Shown piece by piece: positions 18,833 to 29,179 of a stretch of 64,000 nucleotides of DNA (within the stretch, counting starts at the first letter, position 1; every line of letters starts with the position of its first letter). The notes under the pieces are model-generated. The model searched no databases. It worked only from the letters and a program-made list of their open reading frames with translations, and was not told the origin of the DNA. Source of the DNA: SAR92 clade bacterium (GTDB lineage: Bacteria > Pseudomonadota > Gammaproteobacteria > Pseudomonadales > Porticoccaceae); the NCBI GenBank assembly GCA_014381985.1, contig JACNKP010000055.1, positions 19,767 through 83,766 of the forward strand, read 5' to 3'. A program made the position numbers and the translations under genes.

Positions 18833-20005
18833 TTAACTTAGAATTCGCACTCGCATCACACCCTCAACATCGCAAATATTTTGGTGCACATCACCGCTGA
18901 TATCACCCTCGAGGTCAATAATATTGTAAGCAATCTCCCCACGGCTTTTATTCACCATATCAACCACATTAAGCTCTGCATCAGCCAATATTGACAGCAC
19001 ACTACCTAAAACTTTAGGCACATTGTTGTTACTAAATGTTATTCGGGTGCCACCATTGCGACCCATTTTGGTCGGCGGATAATTGACAGAATTATGGATA
19101 TTGCCATTTTCAAGGAAATCGATCAGCTGATTGGCTGCCATAACTGCGCAGTTTTCTTCCGCTTCTTCTGTACTGGCTCCAATATGAGGCATCAACAGCA
19201 CATCTTTACGACCGAGTAATGCGGGCGCCGGGAAATCACTAATATAGCCCGCAATAATCCCTTTATCTAAGGCTGCTACCATATCTTCAGTGCAAACAAT
19301 TTCTTCTCGAGCAAAATTAAGAATCTTAGCAGTGCTTTTCATCCCAGATAAGGCCTGAGCGTTAATGAGATGCTTGGTGGCTGGAATCGCGGGAACATGC
19401 AAAGTCAGAAAGTCTGCCTCAGCTAGCAACGCCTCTATACTATCCATGCGTTTAACTCGGCTAGACAACTGCCACGCCGCCTCTACCGAGATAGCAGGAT
19501 CATACCCGATGACATCCATTCCGAGATCCAAAGCCAAATTAGCGATAATAGAACCGATGGCGCCAAGACCAACCACGCCTAAGGTTTTACCAGCAATTTC
19601 AGTGCCCGCAAAACGTTTTTTCTCTTTTTCCAGCAGTTTCCCCATCTCAGTAGGATCATTCATATGACCAAGCTCTTGGACATAGCTCATACCACCAAAG
19701 ATATCGCGGGAGCCCAACAGCAACCCAGCTACGATTAATTCTTTTACCGCATTGGCATTGGCTCCAGGCGTATTAAAGACAACAATACCTTGTTCGGTGT
19801 AATCTACCACTGGAATGTTATTAACGCCTGCACCGGCGCGAGCTACTGCCAGTAAACTCTCAGGGACGGGCTCAGTATGCAGTTTTTGACTACGCAAGAT
19901 GAACCCCTCTGGAGCAGAACAGTCGTCGCTGACGGTATAACTATCAGTAGAAAATCGACCCAATCCTTTGGAGGAGATAGCGTTATAGGTGCGTATGTTA
20001 TGCAT
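18833..20005 (-). CDS. serA: D-3-phosphoglycerate dehydrogenase
   Basis: The 390-aa enzyme oxidises 3-phosphoglycerate to 3-phosphohydroxypyruvate, the first step of serine synthesis. The substrate domain has RAGAGVNNIPV near 57. The NAD domain has VVGLGAIGSIIANLALDLG near 144. The catalytic His is in LLMPHIGAST near 276. The active-site Arg is in NFAREEIV. A short C-terminal ACT domain (about 320-390) may bind serine. The gene follows serC by 51 bp on the same strand, so the two form an operon. It is the short ACT-bearing form, unlike the E. coli enzyme in its N-terminus. Confidence 0.93.
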   Translation of the reverse strand: MHNIRTYNAISSKGLGRFSTDSYTVSDDCSAPEGFILRSQKLHTEPVPESLLAVARAGAGVNNIPVVDYTEQGIVVFNTPGANANAVKELIVAGLLLGSRDIFGGMSYVQELGHMNDPTEMGKLLEKEKKRFAGTEIAGKTLGVVGLGAIGSIIANLALDLGMDVIGYDPAISVEAAWQLSSRVKRMDSIEALLAEADFLTLHVPAIPATKHLINAQALSGMKSTAKILNFAREEIVCTEDMVAALDKGIIAGYISDFPAPALLGRKDVLLMPHIGASTEEAEENCAVMAANQLIDFLENGNIHNSVNYPPTKMGRNGGTRITFSNNNVPKVLGSVLSILADAELNVVDMVNKSRGEIAYNIIDLEGDISGDVHQNICDVEGVMRVRILS

Positions 20006-20056
20006 GGTCTGGTCTCAGTAATAAAATCTATTGAAGGTAATTGTTTTGTCTTTTAA

Positions 20057-21184
20057 CTATTCGCTAACTTGTCCGTAGGCCCAGTCAATCCAAGGCATCA
20101 AGGCGTCCAAATCAGATTCCTCAACCGTAGCGCCGCACCAAATTCGTAATCCTGCTGGCGCATCGCGATAGGCTCCAATATCAAAAGCGACCGCCTCTGA
20201 ATCAAGTAACTTAACGATCTTCTTTACTTGCTCCGCCTCTAAATCCAAGGTCAAGCAAACACTAGTATTGGAAATTTGATCCGTTTTTTGAGCCAGAAAG
20301 TGAATCCAAGACCGCTGGGCCACAAACGATTTAATCACCTCAAGATTAGCTTCGGACTTAGCAATGGCTGCGTCTAACCCACCTATCGAACCAACCCAAT
20401 CTAAAGCATCAAGGTAATCAGCAACACAAAGCATAGATGGCGTGTTGATGGTTTCCCCGCGGAAAATACCCTCTATTAACTTACCGCCCTTAGTCATACG
20501 AAAAATCTTAGGCATCGGCCAGCTAGGCGTGTAAGACTCTAATCTTTCCACTGCTCTCGGGCTCAAAATCAACATGCCGTGTGCGCCCTCACCACCAAGT
20601 ACTTTCTGCCAACTGTAAGTTACAACATCAAGTTTTTCCCACGGTAACTGCATAGCAAAAACGGCTGAGGTCGCATCACAAATAGTTAGGCCGTTACGAT
20701 CATCGCTGATCCAGTCAGCGTTAGGCACTTTGACACCAGACGTTGTTCCATTCCAAGTAAACACAATATCGTGATCTGGATTCGTCTTTGTCAGGTCCGG
20801 TAGCAAACCATAGTCAGCAACATGAGTACTGACGTCGCTAAGTTTTAATTGCTTAACGATATCAGTCAACCAACCGCTGCCAAAAGATTCCCACGCACAC
20901 ACATCGACCGGGCGCGCTCCTAACACTGACCACATAATCATTTCCACTGCGCCTGTATCCGAAGCGGGAACCACACCAACGCGATAGCCTTCAGGTAGTC
21001 CTAAAAGCTTAGCGGTATCAGAGCAGGCGCGCCCCAGCGCGAGCTTCCCAATTGACGATCGGTGGGAGCGGCCAAGCGTCGTTATATCGAGATGAGTCAC
21101 ATCGTAGCCAGGCCGTTTTGCACAAGGGCCAGAAGAGAAATTGGGATTAGCCGGTTTCAAGCTGGGTTTCACAGTAATGCTCAT
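20057..21184 (-). CDS. serC: Phosphoserine aminotransferase, Methanosarcina/alphaproteobacterial type
   Basis: The 375-aa PLP enzyme converts phosphohydroxypyruvate and glutamate to phosphoserine. It begins [19 protein letters not shown], typical of the type also found in alphaproteobacteria and Methanosarcina and unlike E. coli SerC. The PLP lysine is in [15 protein letters not shown] (about residue 192). [10 protein letters not shown] lies near 38 and the substrate-binding Arg is probably in [11 protein letters not shown] near the C-terminus. It is first in the serC-serA operon. The downstream pathway enzyme serB is not in the window. Confidence 0.9.
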   Translation of the reverse strand: MSITVKPSLKPANPNFSSGPCAKRPGYDVTHLDITTLGRSHRSSIGKLALGRACSDTAKLLGLPEGYRVGVVPASDTGAVEMIMWSVLGARPVDVCAWESFGSGWLTDIVKQLKLSDVSTHVADYGLLPDLTKTNPDHDIVFTWNGTTSGVKVPNADWISDDRNGLTICDATSAVFAMQLPWEKLDVVTYSWQKVLGGEGAHGMLILSPRAVERLESYTPSWPMPKIFRMTKGGKLIEGIFRGETINTPSMLCVADYLDALDWVGSIGGLDAAIAKSEANLEVIKSFVAQRSWIHFLAQKTDQISNTSVCLTLDLEAEQVKKIVKLLDSEAVAFDIGAYRDAPAGLRIWCGATVEESDLDALMPWIDWAYGQVSE

Positions 21185-21316
21185 AGTTATTATCAGTTTA
21201 AATCGTGTCTAGAAAGGTCGCACATTTTACTGTTTGGGTCGCATTAAAGAAAGTGGTTTCACACTATGAATGTATAGCTTAAAGTTATAGTGAACACATA
21301 GGCCTAAATCACAGAC

Positions 21317-21345
21317 AAAAAAATACGCGGTTATCTCCGCGTATT
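21317..21345 (-). terminator. Rho-independent terminator of the cytochrome c4-dsbA unit
   Basis: Stem AATACGCGG (21322-21330) pairs with CCGCGTATT (21337-21345). On the minus strand the hairpin is followed by a run of seven T (plus-strand A at 21317-21323). It lies 27 bases after the dsbA stop. Confidence 0.85.
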
Positions 21346-21372
21346 CATCAGTTTTTTGTAAAAGCCGCTAGA

Positions 21373-22011
21373 CTAAAGAGCTGCCTTGCGCTCTTTTTCA
21401 ATCAAAAATGTTGCAACTTTTAACATGCCATCAAAATTTTTGCTCATCCGGGTGGTCACCCTATACTTGCCATTCACAACCATCTCTGGAGTGCCCTGAG
21501 TTCTATAACCGATAGCTCGAGCCTTAGCCTGGCCTATCATACTGTTTACACCAAAAGAGTTATAAACCTTAGTAAATTTAGCCTCGTCCACACCTTGCTG
21601 ACCGAAGAACTTAACCAGATCTTGCTCTGACCGAATCGATTGCCTATTAACATGAATTGCTTCAAATAGAGGCACATGCGTCTTATCTAAAACCTTTAAT
21701 AATTTTGCCGTGTAGTAGGCTCTTGCATAAGGCTCCAAGGCAGACTGCCAAATAGCCGGGGTACGCTGAAAATCAACGTCATCAGCTAATTTTTCTGTCC
21801 AAGGGTGAATTGTCTTCTCAAAATTAAAGCAGTGTATGCAGCCGTAATGGAACACTTCATTGACTTCAATTTTACTTGGGTTTGCTGTTCTTATGGCCTG
21901 AGGTAAAACCTCATAGTCGATACCGGCTTGATACTGCTCAGTCTGCGCCTGACACATAGCCATTGGGGCTACTAAGGCAATAAACATGAGTCGTTTAATC
22001 CACTTTGACAT
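21373..22011 (-). CDS. dsbA: Thiol:disulfide interchange protein DsbA-like
   Basis: The 212-aa periplasmic oxidase introduces disulfides into exported proteins. After a signal peptide (MSKWIKRLMFIALVAPMAMC) comes a DsbA fold. The active site is CIHC (Cys58, Cys61) instead of the usual CPHC, and the cis-Pro loop is TQGTPEMVV. I prefer the second ATG (22011), which has AGGAG six bases upstream, to the first at 22017, which sits directly against that site. It is 45 bp after the cytochrome c4 gene, an arrangement also known in Pseudomonas. The partner DsbB is not in the window. Confidence 0.9.
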   Translation of the reverse strand: MSKWIKRLMFIALVAPMAMCQAQTEQYQAGIDYEVLPQAIRTANPSKIEVNEVFHYGCIHCFNFEKTIHPWTEKLADDVDFQRTPAIWQSALEPYARAYYTAKLLKVLDKTHVPLFEAIHVNRQSIRSEQDLVKFFGQQGVDEAKFTKVYNSFGVNSMIGQAKARAIGYRTQGTPEMVVNGKYRVTTRMSKNFDGMLKVATFLIEKERKAAL

Positions 22012-22056
22012 TTCCATCTCCTACTTTTCCCAGTCTATACATGACATAGACTATTA

Positions 22057-22698
22057 TTAATTTAGGCCTGCAATGTAGTTGGCCACAGCTTTAATTTCTT
22101 TATCACTTAAATTAGCAGCAACACCTCGCATAATGAGCGCATTCGTCCCGCTAGTTCTCTCTCCACGCCGATAACCTAGGAGCTGTTTTTCGATGTATCC
22201 AGCATACTGCCCACCAAGCGCTGGATAACCAGCTGGATTGTTGCCACTACCTGAAGGTGAGTGACACCCAATACAGGCAGCGACACCGGTTTTCATATTA
22301 CCGGCACGATAAATATTTTCACCATAGGCAAGAGCTTCCTCGGGGCCACTAACTCCTATCAAGTCGATATTTGAAGCCCCTGAAATCAGCCTGGTTTGGC
22401 TGTCATAATAAGCCGCCATATCCTGTAGATCTTGGTCTGAGGAAAAACTTAAGATACCCGTCATTTCAAGAATAACCCGCTCCCCTGACTTAACATTACG
22501 TAGCTGTTCAGTCATATATTTTTCGCCCAAGCCAGCCAGCTTTGGGAAGGACGGCACCATACTATTACCGTCTGTTCCGTGACATCCAGCACATACAGCA
22601 ACCTTAGCTTTTCCTGCTTTCGGGTCACCTACCGCAAGCGCTTGAGTTGCCGCCAAAGTCGCTAGAATACAGAGAATACTTAAAAAAGATTTTTTCAT
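22057..22698 (-). CDS. Cytochrome c4 (diheme)
   Basis: The 213-aa secreted protein has a signal peptide (MKKSFLSILCILATLAATQA) and two cytochrome c domains. The heme sites are CAGCH (36-40) and CIGCH (142-146), with the second-half motif GNNPAGYPALGGQYAGYI. Likely Met ligands come late in each half. Cytochrome c4 carries electrons in the periplasm to terminal oxidases, such as the caa3-type oxidase encoded 12 kb away. The ATG at 22698 is chosen because an upstream GTG at 22716 would put six odd residues before the signal peptide. Confidence 0.92.
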   Translation of the reverse strand: MKKSFLSILCILATLAATQALAVGDPKAGKAKVAVCAGCHGTDGNSMVPSFPKLAGLGEKYMTEQLRNVKSGERVILEMTGILSFSSDQDLQDMAAYYDSQTRLISGASNIDLIGVSGPEEALAYGENIYRAGNMKTGVAACIGCHSPSGSGNNPAGYPALGGQYAGYIEKQLLGYRRGERTSGTNALIMRGVAANLSDKEIKAVANYIAGLN

Positions 22699-22835
22699 GG
22701 TTAATACGGTTCTCACAATACGTTAGAATAAGCTCCTGGGCATTGTTGTGGCCTCCGAGCATTAGCCTTATTGAGTAAGGCGGTGCATTATATACCAATA
22801 AATTCAGTTTTTAAGCCAGTAGTGTCGATTTTCCT

Positions 22836-23495
22836 ATGCATATACAAACAATTAAATTTCAATCAGCCGAATTCACCACGAGTGCGCCCTCACTGAAACA
22901 GTGCCCCGAGGATACGGGTTGTGAGGTAGCCTTTGCGGGAAGGTCCAACGCGGGTAAATCAAGTGCCATTAATACGCTCACCAAAAATAAGGGTTTAGCG
23001 CGGACCAGTAAGACGCCAGGCAGAACTCAGCTAATTAATTTTTTCCAACTTAGCCCAGGGAAAAGATTAGTGGATTTACCAGGTTACGGCTACGCAAAAG
23101 TCCCCAAGGCCATGAAGGTAGAGTGGGATAAGCACCTAGCCGAATACCTTCGTTTACGTAAAAGTTTAGGCGGCTTAATTCTGCTCATGGATATCCGCCA
23201 CCCGCTCCAAGACTACGACCAGCAGATGCTTAACTGGGCAGCGGAAGCAGGTTTACCCGTACATATTCTACTGACAAAGTCTGACAAACTAAAACGTGGG
23301 CCAGCACAAAGCACTCTATTGAAAGTAGATAAATTACTCCGTGAAATGGATCCCCAGGCGACTTTATTTACAGCTCAAACGTTTTCCGCCTTGAAGAAAC
23401 AGGGCTTGGCCGAACTTGAGGAGCAGCTAAGTCATTGGCTCAGTGAAGGCTTTAGCGTTGCTGAAGTGACTACGGTAAATGACGAAATCTCTTAA
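22836..23495 (+). CDS. engB: Ribosome biogenesis GTP-binding protein EngB/YsxC
   Basis: The 219-aa TRAFAC GTPase assists assembly of the 50S subunit. G1 is GRSNAGKSS (35-43), the switch region has [15 protein letters not shown]3 is [10 protein letters not shown] (about 79-88), G4 is LLTKSDKL, and G5 is in [13 protein letters not shown]. Length is normal. It is divergent from cytochrome c4 and is followed directly by a strong hairpin terminator. The order dsbA, cytochrome c4, engB, polA is shared with Pseudomonas. Confidence 0.95.
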   Translation: MHIQTIKFQSAEFTTSAPSLKQCPEDTGCEVAFAGRSNAGKSSAINTLTKNKGLARTSKTPGRTQLINFFQLSPGKRLVDLPGYGYAKVPKAMKVEWDKHLAEYLRLRKSLGGLILLMDIRHPLQDYDQQMLNWAAEAGLPVHILLTKSDKLKRGPAQSTLLKVDKLLREMDPQATLFTAQTFSALKKQGLAELEEQLSHWLSEGFSVAEVTTVNDEIS

Positions 23496-23501
23496 GCAAA
23501 A

Positions 23502-23534
23502 AAAAACTTAATCCAGAAACTGGATTAAGTTTTT
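23502..23534 (+). terminator. Rho-independent terminator after engB
   Basis: Perfect 15-bp stem AAAAACTTAATCCAG (23502-23516) and CTGGATTAAGTTTTT (23520-23534) with loop AAA. It begins seven bases after the engB stop. The T-run is the end of the 3' arm. Confidence 0.92.
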
Positions 23535-23737
23535 CTCTACTACTTGGGAGTCTTACCTTTACTTCTTTATCTCGGGGGAGATTATGTGCAATCATCACTT
23601 GCCTATTCTTTGACAGGGTTTAAACAAGAAGTTCAATTTATTTTTCATAATTTAGTATTTTTTACAATTTTTAATTTCCTTAGCTATTGTTAATACCTAT
23701 AAGTTAACAGCTATTCTTGAATTAAAGAGGGGTAAAT

Positions 23738-24139
23738 ATGCTCGGTAGCTGCCTATGTGGCCAGATAAAATACGAAGTTGCTTGTTTTGATCCTGAAATC
23801 TCTAATTGCCACTGTGCTATGTGTCGAAAATTCCATGGTGCTGCCTTCGCAACTTACGGCAAAGTCCAGAGGCAAGATTTTAGATGGATTCAGGGTCAGG
23901 CCCTAATACTCACTTATCAATCATCAATTACAGCCGAACGGGGCTTCTGTAAATGCTGTGGATCAAGCCTTTACTATAAATTCGTAGGTCAAGATGATCA
24001 AATCTCGATCGCCATTGGCACCCTAGATGAAGAGCCGTCTCACTCGGTAGACAACAGTATTTTTTGTTCCTCAAAGCCACTCTGGTCAGTTTGCAACAAG
24101 GATATTCCTGAGTATCCAGAGTGGCGAAACCCTGCTTAG
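23738..24139 (+). CDS. GFA-family zinc protein (CENP-V/GFA domain)
   Basis: The 133-aa protein has the Mss4-like GFA fold. Zinc ligands are visible as CLCG (5-8), CHCAMC (about 27-32) and CKCCG (about 72-76), with the family stretch [11 protein letters not shown]. Members are annotated as glutathione-dependent formaldehyde-activating enzymes, but most have no proven reaction. GAGGGG lies about six bases before the ATG. A 242-bp gap with the engB terminator lies upstream. The last four bases overlap the convergent polA stop. A glutathione adduct role is only a possibility. Confidence 0.85.
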   Translation: MLGSCLCGQIKYEVACFDPEISNCHCAMCRKFHGAAFATYGKVQRQDFRWIQGQALILTYQSSITAERGFCKCCGSSLYYKFVGQDDQISIAIGTLDEEPSHSVDNSIFCSSKPLWSVCNKDIPEYPEWRNPA

Positions 24140-26904
24140 TGCGCTTCATCCCAGTTATCGCCAACGCCCACATCAACAACTAAGGGTACTTTTAGGCTGG
24201 TCGCCAGCTCCATTCGCTGAGCAAGCCCAGCCGAGACTATTTCTAATTCTCGCTCTGGCACTTCAAGAACCAATTCATCATGAACTTGCATGATTATGAC
24301 ACTCTCCAAATCACTGTTCTGCAGCCAATCATCTACGGAGATCATGGCTAGCTTAATAATATCTGCCGCTGTTCCCTGCATCGGCGCATTAATTGCAGTA
24401 CGCTCAGCAGCTTGTCGACGCATGCCATTGGAAGAACTAATTTCTGGCAAGTAAAGCCTGCGCCCAAAATAGGTTTCGACATAGCCGAACTCGGCAGCGC
24501 TATGCCGAATATTGTTCATATAATGTTGTACACCGGGGTAGCGTTGGAAATAGAGCTCAATATAGTCGGCTGCTTGCTTACGGCCAATATTCAATTGCCG
24601 TGCCAAGCCAAAAGCCGACATACCATAAATCAGCCCAAAGTTAATCGCCTTGGCACTACGCCGTTGATCTACTGTTACCGACTCAGTGTCTGTGCCAAAG
24701 ACCTCGGCAGCGGTTGCGCGATGAATATCTTGCCCGGCGGCAAAAGCCGCTAGCAGGCTTGGGTCCTCAGACAGATGAGCCATAATACGCAACTCAATCT
24801 GAGAGTAATCCGCAGCGACTATCTTACATCCAGGAGCAGCAATAAATGCTTGTCGTACTCGCCGACCTTCGGCACTCCTCACTGGGATATTTTGCAAATT
24901 AGGATCTGAAGACGAAAGCCGACCAGTGGCTGTGCCAGCCTGATGGTACGAGGTATGTATACGCTTAGTCGTCGGATTAATCATGGTTGGCAACTTATCG
25001 GTGTAGGTCGATTTGAGCTTTGCCAGTCCTCGATGTTCCAATAACACCTTAGGCAGAGGGTAATCGAGCGCTAGCTCCTGAAGTACCTCCTCTTTAGTTG
25101 AAGGTGCTCCCTTGGCTGTTTTCTTCAACACCGGAAGCTCTAATTTGGTAAACAAAATTTCCCCAAGTTGCTTTGGTGAAGCTAAATTAAATTCTTGCTC
25201 GGCCAATGCCCATGCCTGGCGCTCTAGCTCTGCAATACGCTCAGAAAGTTCTTGGCTCTGATGAAACAATAGAGTGTCATCTACAAGTGCGCCTGTACGC
25301 TCGATTCGTGATAAGACAGGGATTAGTGGCAACTCAATATCTGTGAGTACGCTTGCCAACGTCGCCTCAGCGGAAACCTTAGGCCACAGCGCTTGATGCA
25401 ACCGCAAGGTAACATCAGCATCTTCAGCGGCATAGGGCCCAGCTTCTTCTAGAGCAACGTGATTAAAGGTCAGCTGGCCGGCTCCTTTGCCTGCAATGTC
25501 GGTGAATTTGATAGTCTGCTCACCAAGGTATTTGTCTGCCAAGCTATCCATATCATGCCGTGTCGCGACCGAGTTCAAAACATAAGACTCAAGCATAGTG
25601 TCAAATTCAATACCTTTTAACGCAATACCATGCTGCGCAAAGATACTCATATCATATTTTATATTCTGTCCTACTTTTTTAATGCTGGGGTTTTCTAATA
25701 ACGGCTTTAAATGTGCCATTACTCTGTCACGTGATAATTGTTCAGGAACGCCTAGATAGTCATGCCCAAATGGGATATAAGCAGCCTGACCAGCATCAAC
25801 GGCTATGGAAATACCCACCAAATCGGCGACCATATAGTTCAAGCTGGTTGTTTCTGTATCTACAGCAACCAAATCTGCGGCTTTTATTCTTTCTACCCAG
25901 GCGGACAACTGACCTTCTGTTAACACTGTTTCATAATCCTTGACGATATCAGCTGGGACAATTTCAACTTCTGGTAATGCTGGTTTGGCCTGAGCTGAAC
26001 TGGCACGTTCCACGCCTCTAGGACTGTTGCTTTTGTCGTTCTCTGCAACCCAGGTCTTAAATTCCATGTCCGCAAACAATGCGGCTAGCCCTTGCTCATC
26101 GGCGGGACTATTCTGAAGCTGACTAATGTTCAGCGGCATTTCAACATCGGTTTTTATCGTTGCCAACTGATAAGACAAATAAGCTAGGTCCCTATGCTCT
26201 TCTAATTTAGGTGCCATTTTTTTGGCCCCCCGAAACTCCAACACAGATATCTCGTCCAATCGAGAGTAAATAGCGTCAAGCCCGCCAAGCCCTTGCAGTA
26301 ATCCAAGGGCTGTCTTTTCGCCGACTCCCGGCACGCCCGGGATGTTGTCAGATTTGTCACCCAGCAAGGCTAAGTAATCAATAATTAATTCTGGGGGAAT
26401 TCCAAACTTTTCAATCACCCCCTCTCTGTCAAGAACCGTGTTAGTCATGGTATTCACTAAGGTGATGTACTCATTAACCAATTGGGCAATGTCTTTGTCC
26501 CCCGTGGAGACAACCACTGGCTGTTTAGCGAGCGTAGCCTGAACAGCTAGGGTGCCAATGACGTCGTCAGCTTCAACACCATCGATAATTAGCATAGGCA
26601 AGCCCATGGCCTGAATGATTTGATGAATAGGCTCAATTTGCAGCCGAAGATCATCCGGCATCGGCGGCCGGTTGGCTTTGTACTCACTGTACATGTCATC
26701 ACGAAACGTTTTGCCTTTGGCGTCAAACACCACCACTAATGTGCTTTGAGGGTAATCTTTTTGTAGCCGGCGCATCATGTTGATGACGCCTTTAACCGCA
26801 CCCGTGGGCATACCCTTGCTATTGGTCAGTGGCGGCAACGCATGATAGGCTCGGTAAAGATAAGAAGATCCGTCAACTAAGACTAGTGGAATTTGTTCAG
26901 GCAT
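24136..26904 (-). CDS. polA: DNA polymerase I
   Basis: The 922-aa enzyme has three domains: 5'-3' exonuclease (about 1-290; [46 protein letters not shown]), 3'-5' exonuclease (about 325-510; [10 protein letters not shown] carries the metal-binding Asp and Glu, so proofreading appears intact), and polymerase (about 510-922; [39 protein letters not shown]). It fills gaps in repair and removes RNA primers. Length matches E. coli PolA (928). The gene stands alone, convergent with the GFA gene and 49 bp downstream of znuA on the same strand. Confidence 0.98.
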   Translation of the reverse strand: MPEQIPLVLVDGSSYLYRAYHALPPLTNSKGMPTGAVKGVINMMRRLQKDYPQSTLVVVFDAKGKTFRDDMYSEYKANRPPMPDDLRLQIEPIHQIIQAMGLPMLIIDGVEADDVIGTLAVQATLAKQPVVVSTGDKDIAQLVNEYITLVNTMTNTVLDREGVIEKFGIPPELIIDYLALLGDKSDNIPGVPGVGEKTALGLLQGLGGLDAIYSRLDEISVLEFRGAKKMAPKLEEHRDLAYLSYQLATIKTDVEMPLNISQLQNSPADEQGLAALFADMEFKTWVAENDKSNSPRGVERASSAQAKPALPEVEIVPADIVKDYETVLTEGQLSAWVERIKAADLVAVDTETTSLNYMVADLVGISIAVDAGQAAYIPFGHDYLGVPEQLSRDRVMAHLKPLLENPSIKKVGQNIKYDMSIFAQHGIALKGIEFDTMLESYVLNSVATRHDMDSLADKYLGEQTIKFTDIAGKGAGQLTFNHVALEEAGPYAAEDADVTLRLHQALWPKVSAEATLASVLTDIELPLIPVLSRIERTGALVDDTLLFHQSQELSERIAELERQAWALAEQEFNLASPKQLGEILFTKLELPVLKKTAKGAPSTKEEVLQELALDYPLPKVLLEHRGLAKLKSTYTDKLPTMINPTTKRIHTSYHQAGTATGRLSSSDPNLQNIPVRSAEGRRVRQAFIAAPGCKIVAADYSQIELRIMAHLSEDPSLLAAFAAGQDIHRATAAEVFGTDTESVTVDQRRSAKAINFGLIYGMSAFGLARQLNIGRKQAADYIELYFQRYPGVQHYMNNIRHSAAEFGYVETYFGRRLYLPEISSSNGMRRQAAERTAINAPMQGTAADIIKLAMISVDDWLQNSDLESVIIMQVHDELVLEVPERELEIVSAGLAQRMELATSLKVPLVVDVGVGDNWDEAH

Positions 26905-26953
26905 AGTTTCGCTACTTTTTAAACGCTATAGAGTTCAACAGAGAATACAGTAT

Positions 26954-27835
26954 TTAGCTGAAACAGGCTTTAAATTGCGCGACTATTCGCTGCATAAATT
27001 GTTCATAACCGTCATCTATTAGTGTCTGAGTCATTCCCTGTGGATCAATACTGATAATGGGTAAATTAAGTATGTCAGCAATGACTTGTGCATCTTTATT
27101 GCCATATTGTGGCTCCACAAAAACACACTGAACACCGCTTTGTAACGCATTCTTGCGAAGAAGATATTGGCTTCTAGCGCCTTTTTGTCCGCCACTTGCA
27201 TCCCTAATCGAGAGCCCTGAGGACAGCCCAAATCCACGGGAAAAATGGCTAAAGGCATCGTGATGTGTCAAATAATTACTTTTAGCATATGGAGCAAGTA
27301 TGCTGCGCAACCTCATAATTTCTATCTCACCAATGATGTTCCGAGCCTTTACTCCAAACATGTCTTGGATGGCACGACCAATTAGGTTGCCATTTTGTGG
27401 GTCAAGCCAAACGTGGGGATCACGCTGATGGTCTTGACTAACCTGGTCAGACTCTGCATGAAACCTTAACGTCGGTAAATCAAGGACTCTAATAACACGA
27501 TTTTGGGGCAGGGCCGACACGGCTTTGGCCACTCGAGGCTCAACTTGGTCGCCGAGCAGAACGACTAATTGAGCTTTTTGGATTTTCCCCAAAGCCGAGA
27601 TCGAGAGCGTCAAATCATGAGACGATTGACTAGCAGACTGCAAAAATTGCACCTTTACGTTATCGCCTAGTGCGGCCCTTGCAATAATGGCTAACGGCTT
27701 ATTAGTAGTCACCACTAAGGGGCCAGATGCAACCACATTCTTGCTGTATTTAGGACTGTCAATGCTGGTCCCAGCGGCATTTAAAGCAAAAAAGAGCATT
27801 AAAATACCAAAAATGTTATAATGTATCTTTTTCAA
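26954..27835 (-). CDS. znuA: Zinc ABC transporter substrate-binding protein ZnuA
   Basis: The protein of about 293 aa captures zinc in the periplasm for ZnuBC. A signal peptide (KKIHYNIFGILMLFFALNAA) is followed by the cluster 9 binding fold. Metal-binding His candidates are HVWLDPQNG and LTHHDAFSHF. The His-rich acidic loop typical of many ZnuA proteins is short here, reduced to DQVSQDHQRDPHVWLD. The start is uncertain: the frame opens at TTG 27850; I use TTG 27835, which begins directly before the KK of the signal peptide. No clear ribosome site is seen for either. It is divergent from zur with a Zur box between. Confidence 0.88.
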   Translation of the reverse strand: MKKIHYNIFGILMLFFALNAAGTSIDSPKYSKNVVASGPLVVTTNKPLAIIARAALGDNVKVQFLQSASQSSHDLTLSISALGKIQKAQLVVLLGDQVEPRVAKAVSALPQNRVIRVLDLPTLRFHAESDQVSQDHQRDPHVWLDPQNGNLIGRAIQDMFGVKARNIIGEIEIMRLRSILAPYAKSNYLTHHDAFSHFSRGFGLSSGLSIRDASGGQKGARSQYLLRKNALQSGVQCVFVEPQYGNKDAQVIADILNLPIISIDPQGMTQTLIDDGYEQFMQRIVAQFKACFS

Positions 27836-27875
27836 ACTAGCACCCAGCAAAAGAAGAAAGGAAATATTTTATTTA

Positions 27876-27894
27876 TATGTTATATTATAACATA
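27876..27894. promoter_or_regulatory. Zur box between znuA and zur
   Basis: A perfect 19-bp odd palindrome, TATGTTATA-T-TATAACATA, matches the core of the proteobacterial Zur operator (TGTTATAnTATAACA). Its position between divergent znuA and zur-znuCB lets one site control both uptake halves and the regulator. Confidence 0.85.
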
Positions 27895-27915
27895 ACATAA
27901 TGAAAAAGACCGCTT

Positions 27916-28434
27916 ATGCTAACTAATTCTCGCTTAGTGCACCAACCTCATGATCACGGCCGCTGTATCAATGCCGCCTTGTCTCGAGCCAACAATCTTT
28001 GCCTAGAAAAAGGCGTGCGGTTAACGCCTACTCGCGAAGCCGTTTTGCGACTACTATGGCAAAGTCACCAGCCTCTGGGCGCATATCAGGTCCAGGGCCA
28101 ACTATCCAAGCTTACAGGCAAATCAATCGCTCCCCCGACGGTTTATCGCGCTATCGAGTTCCTCTCTGATCTTGGCTTGGTACACCGACTGGCATCCTTA
28201 AATGCTTATATTGGTTGCCCTTTTCCGAACAGCGAACACAGCAATCTATTTATGATCTGTAATGGTTGCGGCAGTGCCGCCGAGGTCGCACACAGTGCTC
28301 TAAATGATGTGCTGCAAAATGCTAGCGAGAAGGCCCAATTTAAGCTCGAATCGCAAAGTATCGAGCTTTTTGGTCGCTGCCCTCAATGCTCTCAAGACAC
28401 GGACCAAGCTTCGGAGCCTACAACACATGGCTAA
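27916..28434 (+). CDS. zur: Zinc uptake regulator Zur (Fur family)
   Basis: The 172-aa repressor senses zinc and shuts off znu genes. The winged helix is in the first half ([20 protein letters not shown], then [19 protein letters not shown]). The structural zinc site has Cys115-Cys118 (ICNGCG) and Cys155-Cys158 (RCPQC). His residues near [15 protein letters not shown] fit the regulatory site. The N-terminus has extra His residues (HQPHDHGRC). Its stop codon overlaps the znuC start by 8 bases. Confidence 0.93.
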   Translation: MLTNSRLVHQPHDHGRCINAALSRANNLCLEKGVRLTPTREAVLRLLWQSHQPLGAYQVQGQLSKLTGKSIAPPTVYRAIEFLSDLGLVHRLASLNAYIGCPFPNSEHSNLFMICNGCGSAAEVAHSALNDVLQNASEKAQFKLESQSIELFGRCPQCSQDTDQASEPTTHG

Positions 28435-29179
28435 ACTACTAGTATCACTGGACAAAATCAATAAAGGGTTCGCAGGCAAGTTGGTGTTAGAAGACGTCAG
28501 CCTGCAGCTTAAACAAGGCGAGATAACCACCTTGATCGGCCCCAACGGGGCAGGCAAATCAACTCTAGTGAGAATCGTTCTTGGCTTGCTAAAGCCCGAC
28601 TCGGGAGACATCAAGCGGACGCCTGATCTTAAAGTTGGGTACATGCCGCAAAAGCTAGCTATTGACCCAACACTACCCATTTCAACATGCCGGTTTTTAC
28701 AATTGGCCAACACCTCTCATCAAGCATGCCATGAAGCCTTGCAATCAGTAGGGATTGCACATTTAGCCGCTACGCCTATTCAAGAGTTGTCAGGAGGGGA
28801 GGTGCAGCGTGCACTGCTGGCAAGAGCGGTACTACGAAAACCAAACCTATTGGTCCTAGATGAGCCTGTGCAAGGCGTGGATGTGAATGGTCAAAACACC
28901 CTCTATCGAATGATTAGCGACTTGGCCAAAACCCTTAACTGCGGCGTATTAATGGTCTCTCATGACCTACATCTAGTCATGTCTGCCACCGACAAAGTGG
29001 TCTGTTTAAATCGGCATATTTGCTGCCAGGGCCATCCAGACTATGTTACCCAAGATCCTGCCTATCTTGATATTTTTGGCCAAACCACGGCGCCTTATTC
29101 ACACCATCACGACCATGATCATAGCTTACATGGTGATGTTCTGGATGATGGGCGTGGGGAGCATTGTGACCATGGCTGA
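28427..29179 (+). CDS. znuC: Zinc ABC transporter ATP-binding protein ZnuC
   Basis: The 250-aa ATPase drives zinc import. Walker A is [10 protein letters not shown], the signature is [14 protein letters not shown], Walker B is [13 protein letters not shown], and the switch His is in MVSHDLHLV. The C-terminus is His-rich ([11 protein letters not shown]), common in ZnuC. The frame is open further upstream, but the start at ATG 28427 gives the normal N-terminus [19 protein letters not shown] lies about 11 bases upstream, and the gene overlaps the zur stop by 8 bases. Confidence 0.95.
   Translation: MAKLLVSLDKINKGFAGKLVLEDVSLQLKQGEITTLIGPNGAGKSTLVRIVLGLLKPDSGDIKRTPDLKVGYMPQKLAIDPTLPISTCRFLQLANTSHQACHEALQSVGIAHLAATPIQELSGGEVQRALLARAVLRKPNLLVLDEPVQGVDVNGQNTLYRMISDLAKTLNCGVLMVSHDLHLVMSATDKVVCLNRHICCQGHPDYVTQDPAYLDIFGQTTAPYSHHHDHDHSLHGDVLDDGRGEHCDHG

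Noticed and set aside
23584..23613. Nine-codon leader-like frame MCNHHLPIL after GGGGGAG, upstream of the GFA gene
   Set aside because: Spacing to the ribosome site is too short and no attenuator hairpin follows it; probably chance.
28300..28713. 137-codon minus-strand frame across zur/znuC
   Set aside because: Lies opposite two conserved, overlapping genes of the zinc operon.
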